Assembly (NCBI RefSeq): GCF_921293095.1
Contig: NC_060254.1
Location: 7,874,001 to 7,938,000 of the forward strand
Direction of reading: 5' to 3'
Origin: Ischnura elegans
Taxonomy: Eukaryota; Arthropoda; Insecta; Odonata; Coenagrionidae
DNA length: 64,000 nucleotides
A program made the position numbers and the translations under genes. The notes below the pieces were generated by a model. It did no database searches. It worked only from the letters and a program-made list of their open reading frames with translations, and was not told the origin of the DNA. This document shows positions 1 through 10,289 of this stretch, in pieces; the stretch's first letter is position 1, and every line of letters begins with the position of its first letter.

Positions 1-59
1 GGTCTGAGAGCTCATGGACAAAAATGCTAATATGCCCTGCGGTCTATTTTTAGATCAAG

Positions 60-260
60 AGATATTTTGAGAAGCAAAAAAATAATCATTTATATGACGG
101 AGCTGAGACCTGCCGTCCTTTATGCCTATGAAAAATGGACGCTTACAAAAATACCAGGAGAAATAATTAGGTGGGAAAGATAGATACTCAGAAGAATATA
201 TGGTGCTGTGATAGATGCAAGAATATGAAGAATAAGGATAAATACTTAAGTTTACAAACT
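60..260 (+). mobile_element. Decayed LINE reverse-transcriptase C-terminal fragment
   Basis: From about position 94 the plus strand reads MTELRPAVLYAYEKWTLTK, followed after about ten codons and a stop by ILRRIYGAV. This is the usual 'RP.LLYA.E.WTL...ILRRIYG' block that follows the palm domain in RTE/Jockey-type LINE reverse transcriptases. An in-frame stop lies inside the block and the frame is lost soon after, so this is a dead fragment. Neither end of the element can be defined because the window starts here. Confidence 0.6.
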
Positions 261-635
261 ATACTAGGGGCTGTCTGGTGTGGTTGCGAGCCCTCGGCTG
301 GGGCTAATGATAATGGGGCTGGGCTTCCTTTCACACCAAGAAACTTTCCAACTGCTCACCCCCACTTACTTAAGCGCCACCCTTTATCCCCAAAGATGGA
401 CTATGCATAATATCGATTAACTACCACTTCAGGATGATGTTTGCATAGGTCAAAAAATTGTTGGTTTATAACCCTACTCAAAATAGAGAAATTTAAACCA
501 AAATATGAAACCAAGTGTGAAGTTTATAGAGGTATTTTCCTCTTTTGATAATTCTTACCTTTAAGTCTAATCTCTAGAAACTATAAAAATTATTATTATT
601 ATAATAATAATTATTATTATTACCTTTGGATTTTG
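261..635. other. Short non-coding spacer with an ATT microsatellite
   Basis: No gene is recognised. Around 588-622 there is a run of ATT units followed by its reverse complement, forming an AT-only inverted repeat. Such (ATT)n tracts often mark LINE 3' tails, but no tail could be assigned to a specific element here. Confidence 0.5.
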
Positions 636-1340
636 AAAGGTATTTGAAAGAGTGGACTTTTTTCAGTGAATGGCTGTTTTCAAGAAAATAGGCATATATT
701 GAAGTGAAAGGCGACTCATTTGTAATCTGTATATGGCCCAGAATATGTAAGTGAGGGTAGCAGATGAAGAATCTCAGTGGGCAAAGAATTGGTCGAGGAG
801 TGAGTCAAGACTCCAAAATTGGTGTTGCTTTTACAGCAGTAAGGACATCAGGAAGATAACTGTGTTAGCAAAGAAGGCGATCAAGAACAGGAATGAGCTT
901 ATGAGCGGGATGTTATGCTAGAATTTTAAGAAAAGGTTAGTAAAGAGTTTGATATGGAGTGCAGCTTTCTACGGTGCGGAAATGTGGACACTTAGGAAGG
1001 AGGACGAGAGAAGACTGGAGGCTTTCGAGATGTGGATGTGGCGGAGAATGGAGAGGGTGAAATGGACGGAGAGGAGGAGGAACGACAAAGTGCTGTATAT
1101 GGTTGGCGAGGAGAGGCAGCTTTTAGATGAGATACGGAGGAGACAGAAGGTATGGATGGGAGGAGTACTTAGCGGGAAGGGGATGTTGAAAATGGTGTTT
1201 GAGGGTAGAATGTTGGGAAAATGAGGGAGAGGAAGGAAAAAAGAAGGATTTTTTGATAGAATGAAAGGGAGTAGGTCTTATTGTGAATTGTAGAGGGAAG
1301 TTAAGGCAGGGAGGGGAGACTACCTGAATACATACTTCTT
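636..1340 (+). mobile_element. Decayed LINE reverse transcriptase, internally deleted
   Basis: The best open stretch is 949-1224 and includes YGAEMWTLRKEDERRLEAFE, then WMWRRMERVKWTERRRNDKV and RQLLDEIRRRQKVWMGG. This is the conserved region after the palm of an arthropod endonuclease/reverse-transcriptase LINE. Upstream, shifted frames keep VRVADEESQWAK at about 751 (the strand before the catalytic palm) and a KKAIKNRNEL-like piece. The catalytic YADD segment is missing between them, so the copy carries an internal deletion plus frameshifts. It lies in the same orientation as the fragment at 60-260 and beyond the last recognised exon of the minus-strand gene. Confidence 0.75.
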
Positions 1341-1477
1341 AAGTACCCCATGGAAACCTACCTTTATCAGTAAAATACTCTTGTAAGTTTTCTTTCCTCT
1401 GAGTGTTTGACATAGAGCCTTAGGATACAAGCTGCTATATATCATCATGAAAGAAGTTTAAATGACATTATTCCTAC

Positions 1478-1601
1478 CTGATTTATAGAAATTCCTGCTG
1501 TACACTCATAATTCCAATGCAATGCAACAGCTGTTTTCCAGATATTCCCTGGTATGTGCTTTGGTGTATGACAGTGCATCTTCAAAGTTTCTTAGGTGCA
1601 G
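1478..1601 (-). pseudogene. ODAD3-like exon 5 candidate with in-frame TGA
   Basis: On the minus strand an AATAATAG acceptor is followed in phase 0 by LHLRNFEDALSYTKAH, then TREYLENSCCIALEL and a TGA at 1506-1508. A strong CAG|GTAGGA donor closes the exon at 1478. The peptide lines up with the vertebrate ODAD3 segment of the form 'R-N-L-E-N-x-L...K-A', which follows the RHQVG block. The phase matches the preceding exon. The stop codon before the donor means a broken gene, a sequence error, an unseen internal donor, or a wrong model. Further exons, if any, lie left of the window. Confidence 0.35.
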
Positions 1602-1725
1602 CTATTATTTTTTGATCATAGCCATTAACATAAAGAATTCATGCAAGTGCAGTGCAAATCTAGGAACAAGCCAAAAGAAAGTTTTAAACTGTTGTAATTA
1701 AATTGAGGAATCGATTTTTAATTAC

Positions 1726-1827
1726 AAAACTTTCAGGAGTTCCAGATTTTGCTTTTTGTTGACTGACTGCATGCTTCACAAGAAGCTCTTGATACTCCTC
1801 TGCCAATCTCCTCATTTTCTCTCTACC
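1726..1827 (-). CDS. ODAD3: ODAD3-like coiled-coil exon 4
   Basis: Minus-strand exon of 34 codons in phase 0 at both ends: acceptor TTCCTTTTCAG at 1827, then GREKMRRLAEEYQELLVKHA and VSQQKAKSGTPESF, then donor GTAATT. It follows the RHQVGK end of the previous exon in frame. It corresponds to the 'RRLEELQ...' heptad region downstream of RHQVG in ODAD3/CCDC151. If the donor is not used, the frame runs 13 more codons to a TAA at 1684-1686, which would be an alternative truncated C-terminus. The phase and similarity are directly visible; orthology is inferred. Confidence 0.55.
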
Positions 1828-2150
1828 CTGAAAAGGAAGAGTTGAAGACATTTCTATATTGATGTAATGTTTCAAGCCCTTTCAATTTTCTGAGGGCCCC
1901 CTCAGCATTCAAAATTTGATGGTCAACTTAAGAAATTGATATGAAATCTTTCAATATTAAATCAAAATGGTGGAAAGGTATGGTGAATTTCCCCAATATA
2001 GGAGATTAACTTTCATGCTTGGTCTTCAACTTTAAGAATTTGAAATCAAGAATCGTCCCCAGAAGATGCTCAAGGTTACTCCAGGTCTCTCCATCATCTA
2101 TTGTTGACGAGAAGATAAGATTGGTGAGCATATTTTTGAATGCATATATA

Positions 2151-2411
2151 CAGTGGCGCCGACTCGATGGGGCCTGAGGGGGCCCGAGCCCCCCCAAAAA
2201 TTGGTTATGGGTGAGACGAAAAAATGTGTCAGGCTTGTCGGTTTTCCCCGGAGTGTCCAGATATCGAGATTCGAGTTGTCAGGATTCTAGTATTGATCAT
2301 ATGGCTCTTTTTAAATGATTAAAAAACTAAAAACTCGCTACTTATAAAATTTCCTGGGGCAAGATCCCCGGTTTGTGTCCCCCCAATATTTTTTGTAAGT
2401 TGGCACCCCTG
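2151..2411. mobile_element. hAT-type MITE with perfect 8-bp target-site duplication
   Basis: The element starts CAGTGGCGCCGACT and ends in the reverse complement of CAGGGGTGCCAACT. It is flanked on both sides by CATATATA (2143-2150 and 2412-2419). CAGnGG(C/T)G(C/T)C termini and an 8-bp duplication are typical of non-autonomous hAT elements. At 261 bp it has no coding capacity. G-rich and C-rich stretches just inside both ends (GGGGGCCCGAGCCCCCCC on the left) can pair. Confidence 0.85.
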
Positions 2412-2589
2412 CATATATAGCTGCCACTTAATGGTATGGTATTTGTAGGAGGTGACCGACAGCTTAGGTCTATAGCGCCATATGGAAAGAAGGGTGGAGA
2501 GATATCCGCTGTCAGTATTAGCCTGCTCTTAAGTAACAAAAGGTGCTGAGGGAACTATAGTATAGCATATATAGCTTATCGTACCAACC

Positions 2590-2700
2590 ATCAGACAAAG
2601 TGCTGTAGTTATAGAGCCTTCCGAAAAGCACTCAAGCAGAAATTAGACAGTCTCTGAAAAATCTCTACCACCACCAGGATTGGAACCCTGGCCAACAGGG
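2590..2700 (-). mobile_element. tRNA-derived SINE remnant (minus orientation)
   Basis: Reading the minus strand, a pol III B-box GGTTCCAATCC (2678-2688) is followed by GGTGGTGGTAGAGATTTTTC and AGAGAC. The same arrangement, B-box then GTAGGAGATTTTTCAGAGAC, occurs at about 47.35 kb, also on the minus strand. The two are therefore copies of one family. The A-box end is not clear here and may be truncated where the LINE sequence begins. Confidence 0.55.
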
Positions 2701-3420
2701 AGAGAAGTCAACACTTTGTGTATGGCATGGTTTTGGGATTCTCTTATGGCATTCTGTTTTGGGGAAACTCACCTGCAGCAAAATGAGCCTTTTCAGCTCA
2801 AAATCAAGCTATTAAAACCATGTACCATGTCCCTATTTGCACTCCTGGTAAAATCTTCTTTACTAAATCTAAAATCCTCACCCTCCCTTCTTTGTATATC
2901 CTTACGTGTGCCTGCTTTGTTAAAGCAAACCCTTCCCATTTTCTTCAAAATTCTACCTACCATGATCACCTCACCCGTTCTAGAAATAACATCCATTCAA
3001 ACCAGTATTCCAGCTCTCTCTGCCTCGATCCTTTACAATAAAATTCCCGAAGAAATAAAAAATAGCAAATCACTTTCCGAATTTAAAAAGAGACTAAAAA
3101 TCCTCCTAGCTGAAAAATGCTACTACAGTATTAATGAATATCTGGAGGATGCATTATAAGGAAATTTTCTAGATGGCAACTTAAACGCCTATATTTCTCC
3201 ATACTTTCTGTTAGTATTTTGTTACCCTCTCGGCTCTGTTTCTAATGTTTGTTCATATCATAGTGAAATGATTATCTTGAGAATTCCCAAGAACCTGGCA
3301 ATTTTCAATCATGTATTCATGTATGTATGTTTGTATGGAATTATTTGTAAATCTCATATTGACTTTAGCCTTGCAGATGTGTATACTGCCAATGGTGAAA
3401 TAAATTTATTATTATCTACC
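2701..3420 (+). mobile_element. 3' end of a LINE (CR1/Jockey-like reverse transcriptase tail and 3' UTR)
   Basis: Plus-strand frames keep the conserved C-terminal landmarks of many arthropod LINE ORF2 proteins. In order these are YGILFWGNS near 2748, a stop, KTMYHVPICTPGKIFFTKSK and ILTLPSLYI, then after a frameshift near 3040 ILYNKIPEEIKNSKSLSEFK and CYYSINEYLEDAL, ending at a TAA (3157-3159). The 3' UTR ends in GGTGAAATAAATTTATTATTAT at about 3395-3416, a typical LINE tail with short AT repeats. The 5' side is truncated and joins SINE sequence. It is non-functional: one stop and at least one frameshift. Confidence 0.8.
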
Positions 3421-4010
3421 ATAGCAACCTGAACCATCTATTTCCACTGAATTTCATGGCTCCAAAATTATTTAGGAATTCAAGCGTACTACAAAAAATT
3501 AAGCAGACCATTGATTTTATATGTTTTTCCATTGATGGCCTGTTTGATAGTCTTTCCATAATTTCCACCCAGTGCCACTATCACTCACGTCCTCTTATTT
3601 CCCTTCCCTTTTCCAACTCAAAATAACATGCATTTGTAAAGAATAGATGCATAAAATAGAGATATAACATGTCACAGGAACCAAAGTAAAAATATCTAAG
3701 AAAATTAGCATGAATGGATTATCTGTCTATTTCAGTCATCTTTCACGGCCCTACACTTAATTAGATTTTCAGCTGTATTTTATATGACAGGAAAATTTAT
3801 AATCTTCACTGGAAAATCAAAAATTTACCGATCGAAGACTCAAAAAGTCATAATCTAAATACCAGTCATCCCTATTTATTTTATGCTATCTAAGTTCACT
3901 AGATATAACCTGGCCACATATTTACGAAGCTCTCTAAATTCCTTTCAAGAATAGGACATGGATTTCTGTGTATTAAAAATCTACACGTATAGATGAATTA
4001 AATGCTCTAC

Positions 4011-4163
4011 CTTGCCAACTTGATGGCGAAGAAGATCAAGCTTTTTCTTTAGGTCAAGTATTTGTTGATCCAGGATAGATATTGCTTCTTGGGTGGTTAC
4101 TTTGCTGACTGAAGGTCTGCATTTAGTATTTTGACCCTTCACTTTAAATATTACATCACCACA
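4011..4163 (-). CDS. ODAD3: ODAD3-like coiled-coil exon 3
   Basis: Minus-strand exon of exactly 51 codons, phase 0 at both ends, with acceptor TTTTCAAG and donor AAG|GTAGAG. It contains TTQEAISILDQQILDLKKKL followed by DLLRHQVGK. The block 'L-D...L-x-x-K-x-x-x-L-x-x-L-R-H-Q-V-G' is a hallmark of ODAD3/CCDC151, the docking-complex subunit that anchors outer dynein arms to axonemal doublet microtubules. In an insect it would act in sperm flagella and ciliated sensory neurons. Heptad spacing indicates a continuous coiled coil. This exon is the strongest single piece of evidence for the gene's identity. Confidence 0.7.
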
Positions 4164-4311
4164 CTTGAAAAATAAAACAAATATTTAATTCAGAGGAGGT
4201 ACGATATCATATCTGAGATATTAGCGTTTGCTCCATTAATGAATTAGTGGAATTCAAAAGAAATAAGCCCATTAATTGCACAGATGATGATAAATGGAAG
4301 TCGCAACTAAC

Positions 4312-4436
4312 TTTTTCAGGTTTTTTAGCCAGATTTTTTCGCAGTTCCTTAATTTCAATTTTTAATTGGTGAACTTTTTCCGCATTTTTCTTCCTTTCTG
4401 CATCGCATTCCTCATGATGGGCTTTCCGCTGCCCCT
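4312..4436 (-). CDS. ODAD3: ODAD3-like coiled-coil exon 2
   Basis: Minus-strand exon with pyrimidine-rich acceptor CTTCCTCTCTTACAG and donor AAA|GTTAGT. Two leading bases plus 41 codons read GQRKAHHEECDAERKKNAEK and VHQLKIEIKELRKNLAKKPE. The pattern G-x-R-K-A, about 13 residues, then K-x-x-x-x-x-x-Q-L-x-x-E-x-K-x-L-R matches the start of the first coiled coil in vertebrate ODAD3. It ends in phase 0 and joins exon 3 without a shift. Its incoming phase is completed by the single base left over from exon 1. Confidence 0.7.
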
Positions 4437-5299
4437 CTGTAAGAGAGGAAGTTTATTTTCAGCACAAAGTCAAAGAAAGACAGTAAGAAAAACACCTTTT
4501 AGAATTCACCTGATAGCTGAATTTTTTTCTTTATTTCTAAAATCTGCCTATTTACAACGGATAGAGGATTTTCCATTATGCGTTCTTTTATTAAAATTGG
4601 TTAGATTCCAATCGAAATATAAATCCCCTGTAAACCGCCGATGTACACCCAATCAATAAAATTGAAATAGGTGAATGTCCTTTGATGTGTAAATAAGGTT
4701 ATGACTCCCTAAATTATTTTTCAAATGCCTGAATAAATATACTTTTGCACATCAGGTTGAAATTGCGTTCCTTTCGGCCATTTATTTACAGCGCACTTCG
4801 TTTCCACCATTTCTGTATTCATTTGTTTCCGCGGCAGCTCTCATTGGCTGAAAAGTTTGTGGAGGCGTGAGAGGGTATTTCAGTTTTTTGAGTAAAATAT
4901 TTGGTGTCATTAATAAGTACAGAGTCACGCAATTGCTACCAAAATAGCATTTACTTCTACAATATTTGAGCCTTGATCGTACTCTACCATGGCTACAGAA
5001 ACATTACTAAATGATTTAACGCAACACTGTACTTTCGTCTACTCTTTTTGTAAATCGGAATATCCCTTCATCCGGATACGCATTTTTCCCAACATATGGA
5101 AAATTTTCTTTTAGATATGTAGATTCTTTAATGTATATATGCCCTAGAGGTGAAAATCAAAAGAATGGAATAGGGCATAACTTTTAGCGGTGCGGATTAA
5201 CAATTGCAACTGCACATCCTGAGATTTTACTCGGGAGTAAAACCATGGAGGAACAGTATACCTGATTAATCGCATACATTCACACAGTAATTTACTCAC
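4437..5299 (-). other. Intron between ODAD3-like exons 1 and 2
   Basis: An 863-bp AT-rich stretch with a GTGAGT donor at its 5' end (minus strand) and a CTTACAG acceptor at its 3' end. No repeat or further coding block was recognised. Open stretches here are shorter than 100 codons and carry no recognisable motif. Confidence 0.5.
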
Positions 5300-5414
5300 T
5301 TGAAAGAGATATGTGGCAAAATGCACCACGACCCTTCATCTTTTTTTGTAATTCCGGTAGTTTGTGCCGAGGAGTAATGCTTAAACCGTAATAAGAAATA
5401 GTTCCATCATTCTT
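5300..5414 (-). CDS. ODAD3: ODAD3-like N-terminal exon 1 (first recognised coding exon)
   Basis: Minus-strand exon of 38 codons plus one base, ending in a strong GTGAGT donor. Its last residues HISLS, joined through a split Lys codon to GQRKA in exon 2, align with the vertebrate 'I-Q-L-L-E-G-D-R-K-A' block. Upstream in the same frame lies LPELQKKM, comparable to 'A-E-L-Q-R-K-I'. The acceptor is probably TTTTTACTGAG at 5415 after a long pyrimidine tract. The only in-frame ATG in the exon gives MKGRGAFCHISLS. A leader exon ending at 5539 would splice in with a short upstream frame, so the true start is unresolved. Confidence 0.5.
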
Positions 5415-5538
5415 CTCAGTAAAAACCAAGGAATTGAAAGGAATCACGGCAATAGATGATAATATATGTAGTTAAATTAATTATAAAGTATTATTCATAA
5501 TAATTACTCTACATTAATTGTTTTATAGATGAACTTAC

Positions 5539-5825
5539 TCCATTTGCAGGATATGGCAAACTCGAGGGCCGGAGGAGGAACGTGGCGTAGTGATACAGTC
5601 TTTCCTCCCGCGGCTACTTCCAAAGAATCCCGCAATGTAACAAAGGGACCCCAGAGTGACGGTTTGCTGCAGCGTCGCTGTGGAGGACGCGTGCGTGTTT
5701 TTTAAAGTTTGTGATAAATAATATGTGAATTTAGAAGTGAATATTAAGGCGTTTAGGAACCGAATCGCCTGTGTGAGTGTGTGATGAGTGCTCTCTGAGG
5801 ATTTATCTACTTTTCTTCTCCCGAG
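5539..5825. promoter_or_regulatory. Candidate bidirectional (head-to-head) promoter region
   Basis: This interval separates the 5' exon of the minus-strand ODAD3-like gene from the first coding exon of the plus-strand gene at 5826. It is locally GC- and CpG-rich (5570-5700) in otherwise AT-rich DNA. On the minus strand a consensus GTAAGT donor lies at 5533-5538, just after an ATGGA, suggesting a leader exon. On the plus strand 5700-5825 looks like a 5' UTR. No TATA box is convincing. Transcription start sites are not determined by sequence alone. Confidence 0.4.
5784..5798 (+). promoter_or_regulatory. Short upstream ORF in the 5' leader
   Basis: ATG AGT GCT CTC TGA encodes a four-residue upstream ORF (MSAL) ending 27 bases before the ATG of the signal-peptide exon. 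If the leader contains it, it could lower translation of the main ORF. Whether it is in the transcript depends on an unmapped start site. Confidence 0.3.
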
Positions 5826-5904
5826 ATGAAGCGCCGAGAGGATTACAAGCCATTATTGGCGCTGACCGTTTTGCTGGTTTTCATATGGTTACCATCAGTG
5901 ACAG
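5826..5904 (+). CDS. First coding exon: signal peptide of a secreted or membrane protein
   Basis: ATG opens 26 codons plus one base, then a perfect CAG|GTAAGT donor. The peptide begins MKRREDYKPL and continues LALTVLLVFIWLPSVTG. This is a classic signal peptide: a basic n-region (KRR), a hydrophobic core of about 14 residues and a small-residue cleavage zone (SVTG). The exon ends in phase 1, the phase usual at the boundaries of extracellular modules such as Ig, FN3, EGF and LDLa domains. An exon holding only the signal peptide, followed by a very long intron, is common in insect adhesion molecules and receptors. No later exon was recognised, so the protein family is unknown. Confidence 0.65.
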
Positions 5905-8900
5905 GTAAGTTATTCGGGATTTAAATTGGTGTGACCCTACTGGAGGATTTTGTTTTTGTGTCGTGAAGTATTAACTGCCTTCCCGTGCTTAGCGAGTGAT
6001 CAGCGTTATGGGTTGAGGGCAGCAACAAGTCGTTCCCTAGCATCACCGCAGTAGGTGCGAAGGGTGGCCGCATGGACCTCCTACGGAAAGTGATCACTGT
6101 GATTTCCTCCCAAATATCTATTTTAACATGAAAAATGATAGTAAGAGGTTAGGAAAATAAGTGAAGAAAAGTCGGACACGGCCTGTTCACGGCATGTAAA
6201 CACCATTCCTCTTCCGCATGTGCTCAGGATCCTTGGACTTGTAAAGGCTGTGGTTGTTTGTCAGTGTGTTTTTAATAAATATGAGTTCCAAGTTAATGTG
6301 GATATTTATTTTTAGCTGTTTACTATTTCTATTTTACCGTCGATTTTGATTTATTCTCCAGTAGCGCGTAATGCTGGGTGGAAACATTTCTTTAGCTTGA
6401 AATAGAATTTTAGGGATTTATGTTTTAATAGATGAGAATTGCCTACTTCTTAATGCCTTGGAAAAATCTAAATTTTAGCAGTTGAATATTGCTGTCCTTC
6501 AGGAAAACTTAACGAGCCAATTGAAACTTGGAAATAAATAATGTGTGTGTTCACATCGATGACCACCTGTTGAGAGCTACATTTCAGTTATAAGCAAAAG
6601 ACACTTCCAATTTTTTTTAACATTCCTTAAATAGATATGTCGTATAAGATGTCAATACTAAGTGTTATTAACTTTTGCTAAAACCTGGCTAACGAAACTG
6701 TCAACCACGCTAGGCTTTTGTTTCGTCGTTTGACCATTAACAAATGACTTGTTGGTAGTATTGAACTATTCCGGTTTATAGTTATTTGTGAAGGTAAGTG
6801 AGAGCAGTATCGACGCTCCACCCTGGTAAATGAAACTGGAATGACCATCGGCGGTGTGACCACCATCTTAACGTCTACGCTCGACCGATGTTGTCCGGCT
6901 GCTGTCAGGGTGAGAGGGGGCTGGAGGGCCAGCAGTAATGGCGTCCGGTGTGCCTTTCAGCATAGCTCACGTTGTCGAGCCCGGACAACGCTTCTGCTCT
7001 GATTTATTCTCGACGATTTCCATCTACTGTTGGGCGCCACTATGTGTTAGATTTAAATCATCGTAACTCCTTTTTTCATTTCGTATTAATCATCGAAAGG
7101 GCACATGCGTATTTTCGCCCGTTGAAATCTCCGCAAGACGCTTTTCCGTAACTATAAAATTGAGCCGTGGAGACTCACTAATTTAATTCTTTGGCGGTAT
7201 TTATTGTTTGAATTCCTCCATCTCTATTAATTTTTGGGGATGATGACGCCTATTCTTAGTGTATTTGGCTGAAGTAGCACTGAGATATTCTTTTCGTCCA
7301 TACTCCTCGGCCGCGTTAGTAATTGTGCGAAACTACCTGGTACTACTAAACTACTTGCCGTTTGTGTGTCAGAAATCGAAGGAGAATTCTATTTTTGGCC
7401 TTAATTTGTCACTTGTAGATGTTATTAACAGCAGGAGTACTTCAGATTCATGTTTATTAAGGTCCTCATTGGGTTTCAAGGAAATCATGAGCCTACCCAA
7501 GCAAGATGTATAATGTTCGTATTATTATGCGTTCCGATTATATTGAGGCATTAGGATCGGCTTTATCTATTGAGTTATTAGTTTCATATGTTACAAAAAA
7601 CCATTCAAATAATTTCCAAGGTAAACATTGCGTCATTTCCTTAAGACAGCGTACGCGATCCTCGACTCCAGTCAAAACGAAGTGTATTCTCTAAGGGTTA
7701 ATATTATATCGAACAGTTTGCTGTTTATACCTCCTGAATCCCCCGTCAACATACCTTCATTGTATCGCTTATTTTCCTCGAAGAAAATGTGTCGGGCTTA
7801 AGTTTTGTTGTCTATTACGAGGAAAACGCAATGGATAATTTTAGCGATAATTAATGATATTGTCCTGAATTTTTAGTCCCATATTATCTTACGGTATGCT
7901 GCAAATATATTTGAGTAATGCAAGATAATTTGTTGCAATCCCTCAGTGCCAACCGGCTACTGATTGTTATGAAATGACTTGGATGAAATAATTCGACAGG
8001 ATATTTCAGAAAAATCCACATCGAAGGAATAGGTTGCCAAGTGTTTTCGTGATAAAAATGGAATGCCTCTTGGTGGATTGTATATTTCTAGTGGATTATC
8101 AGGGTTGTTTTTTCATGGTTTTGTGGGAGAGAATGGTCACTTTTGTTTACGTTGTAGGTGTTAATTGGGTCCCTGTTAACAACTATCCCTATGAGTAAGG
8201 GTACTTATGTTCACTCCCACGTTTCAGGGGTATAAGAGTTTTCATTTTCTTGGTACCCTATACAGCAATCGGATTTCAAATACCACATGCGAAGTCAAAC
8301 CTACCGTTTGTTTACAAGCGCCTTACCCTTAGAGTAGAGAGAGTGGAAATGGTCGGTTGTAGGCACATACTTGCGGGATGATTGGTGTGAGTGGTGATTA
8401 AGTAATTGGGATTGTGTTTGTTCATACTACTTGTACTTTGTTCTGAGCCTTGTATTAATTTGATTCGGATTTGCGATTTTCTATCGCAGGCGGTCGTCTT
8501 CCACTAAAAGTTCCTTTTCATCTCGTTGGAATGTTGGATAAGTGTTAAAAGTACTTTTAAAACGATTTAACAGGTTGTCGTTTACTTTGCGCATGGTCGG
8601 AAAAAGTTTTTTTTAACTTAAAATTGATGTATATCTTGGAAACTTGTTTGCTTACAAGATTCCGTCAGCAAATCCAGTGTGAATTAATTTTTGTTTCCGG
8701 TGAAAAGTAGCCATTTTATATATTTTTTTATTCATAGTCGGTGTTACCTTGGGTTTGGCAGATTTGTCCAACAGAATTAGTTTATTGTTTTTTAATATGC
8801 TCTCCAATGATTTCTAGTATGTGCAAATGATGTCTCTTTAGTTAATGCGATCGGAAACTCTTATTAGCGATATTTCGGTATGTACTCTTAATATAGTGTT

Positions 8901-10289
8901 TCTAACTTGTACGAGGTAAAATTCTCTCTTTTTCTCTTCTTGTGTCTCGCTTGCCACTTATCATTCGTTTCCTACTTTGTCGTCTATTGATACTTTCATA
9001 ATGATTATAGTCCATTCCGATTGACCAGGAAGTCTTGCTGGAGGCTAGCAGATTGTATAATAACTTTGCTTAGTAGGGATTGTCTCTTTAATGTTGTAGG
9101 GATTACTTTCATTATCTCTGTATTCTGATCGGTAGCTATGAATCAACAATCGACGAATATTGATGGCGATACTTTTTTAAAATAATCTCTATTTTGCACA
9201 TAGCTCGCCCCTTTTTCTTACTTCTTGATGTAAGTCACTTGGACTCCTTACAAGCCAAAAATTCCGGATTAAGGCAGTGGACAGTCATGAGCAGTGAGCA
9301 GTAAGAGAATGGTACAAGTATATGATTATGAGACACCACCAGGATGCGATTACATATGAGTTTTGGCTTTATATTCGGGCGTTTTTTCTTTAGCAAATGT
9401 TTCAATCAAATTCTTCTTCCCGGCATGATTGACGTTACGGAATGGAATGGAAAATTGATGGAAGATTGGAGAATTTTTTTCGGTGATACTTAATTCCCGG
9501 TGATAATGCAACTGTCGTTTTTATCCACTTATGTCAACACGTCGCGTTTGCTTTGTAAAACGTTAATGGTAGAGACAAACGTTGAATAGTGGTAGCTGAG
9601 AGCTGATTTAAAATTTAGATTAAGTGGGCAATAATGTATATTGTTCTCCATCCGTGACCTTAAGTAACGGATGCCTCACATTCGACGCTTTTTAAAATTC
9701 GAGCTCAATTTACATAACTAACTGACGTGTAACGTAAATAATTTGTGGTCTAATTTAAATCGTTACGACGAAATGATATTCATCAGCAGCTTCTATTTCG
9801 TCTATTTTTATCCGTCATATCTTCCCCTAAGTGTTGTATTATCATAGATGAATTTTTAAATTAATTTGCCAGTCCTACGCACTGGAAGCTTGTTACTTGT
9901 CTTTTGTATTGAAGAGTAAAGTGCCTCGTGTTGAGCAGAAATGAATGTCGTCACAGTAATTGCATAGGTAATTAATGCTCGATTGTCGTTTTAAAAACGA
10001 TGCGTTTATAGCCTGAAAGCAAATAACCTTTTTCCTCTGCCAAAAGAACTGGGTGTCATTCTTTTAATTCTTCGTTATATTCCGCAACTATTTTTTGTAA
10101 TAGCAGCCGGGGAAATAATTATGTCAGTGTATTGTGTGAAGAGTAGGTATTTAAATGTGGAGTAGCACTCACTGTTAGTATTCGTCATTTTTGTTGCCAG
10201 CGAAGACTGTAGCACCGCAAATGTGAAATGGGTATGGGGCTGAACCGATATGCAAATTGAGCACCCTTCAATCCGTGCACCAGCCACAC
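5905..10289 (+). other. Start of the very long first intron (no further exon recognised)
   Basis: Begins with GTAAGT and is AT-rich non-coding DNA. Open stretches are short (up to 84 codons) and look random. No repeat family, RNA gene or recognisable exon was found in this part. The intron probably extends through the rest of the window. Confidence 0.5.

Larger units (their letters stand above)
1828..4010 (-). other. Intron of the ODAD3-like gene, filled with transposable elements
   Basis: The 2.2-kb gap between two phase-0 exons holds a hAT-type MITE (2151-2411), a minus-oriented tRNA-derived SINE remnant and a plus-oriented LINE 3' end. A short open stretch on the minus strand at 2006-2100 (reading DGETWSNLEHLLGTILDFKF) has a plausible acceptor, but I could not place it in the ODAD3 alignment. 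No other coding sequence is recognised. Confidence 0.5.

Noticed and set aside
2006..2100. Minus-strand open stretch with DGETWSNLEHLLGTILDFKF as an ODAD3 exon
   Set aside because: It has a usable acceptor but no place in the ODAD3 order, since neighbouring exons at 4011 and 1827 already join in frame without it; it then meets a stop.
2680..2815. The first third of the 159-codon ORF at 2680-3159 as host coding sequence
   Set aside because: The correct LINE frame here is a different one (YGILFWGNS); the single long frame is a by-product of a frameshift in the LINE.
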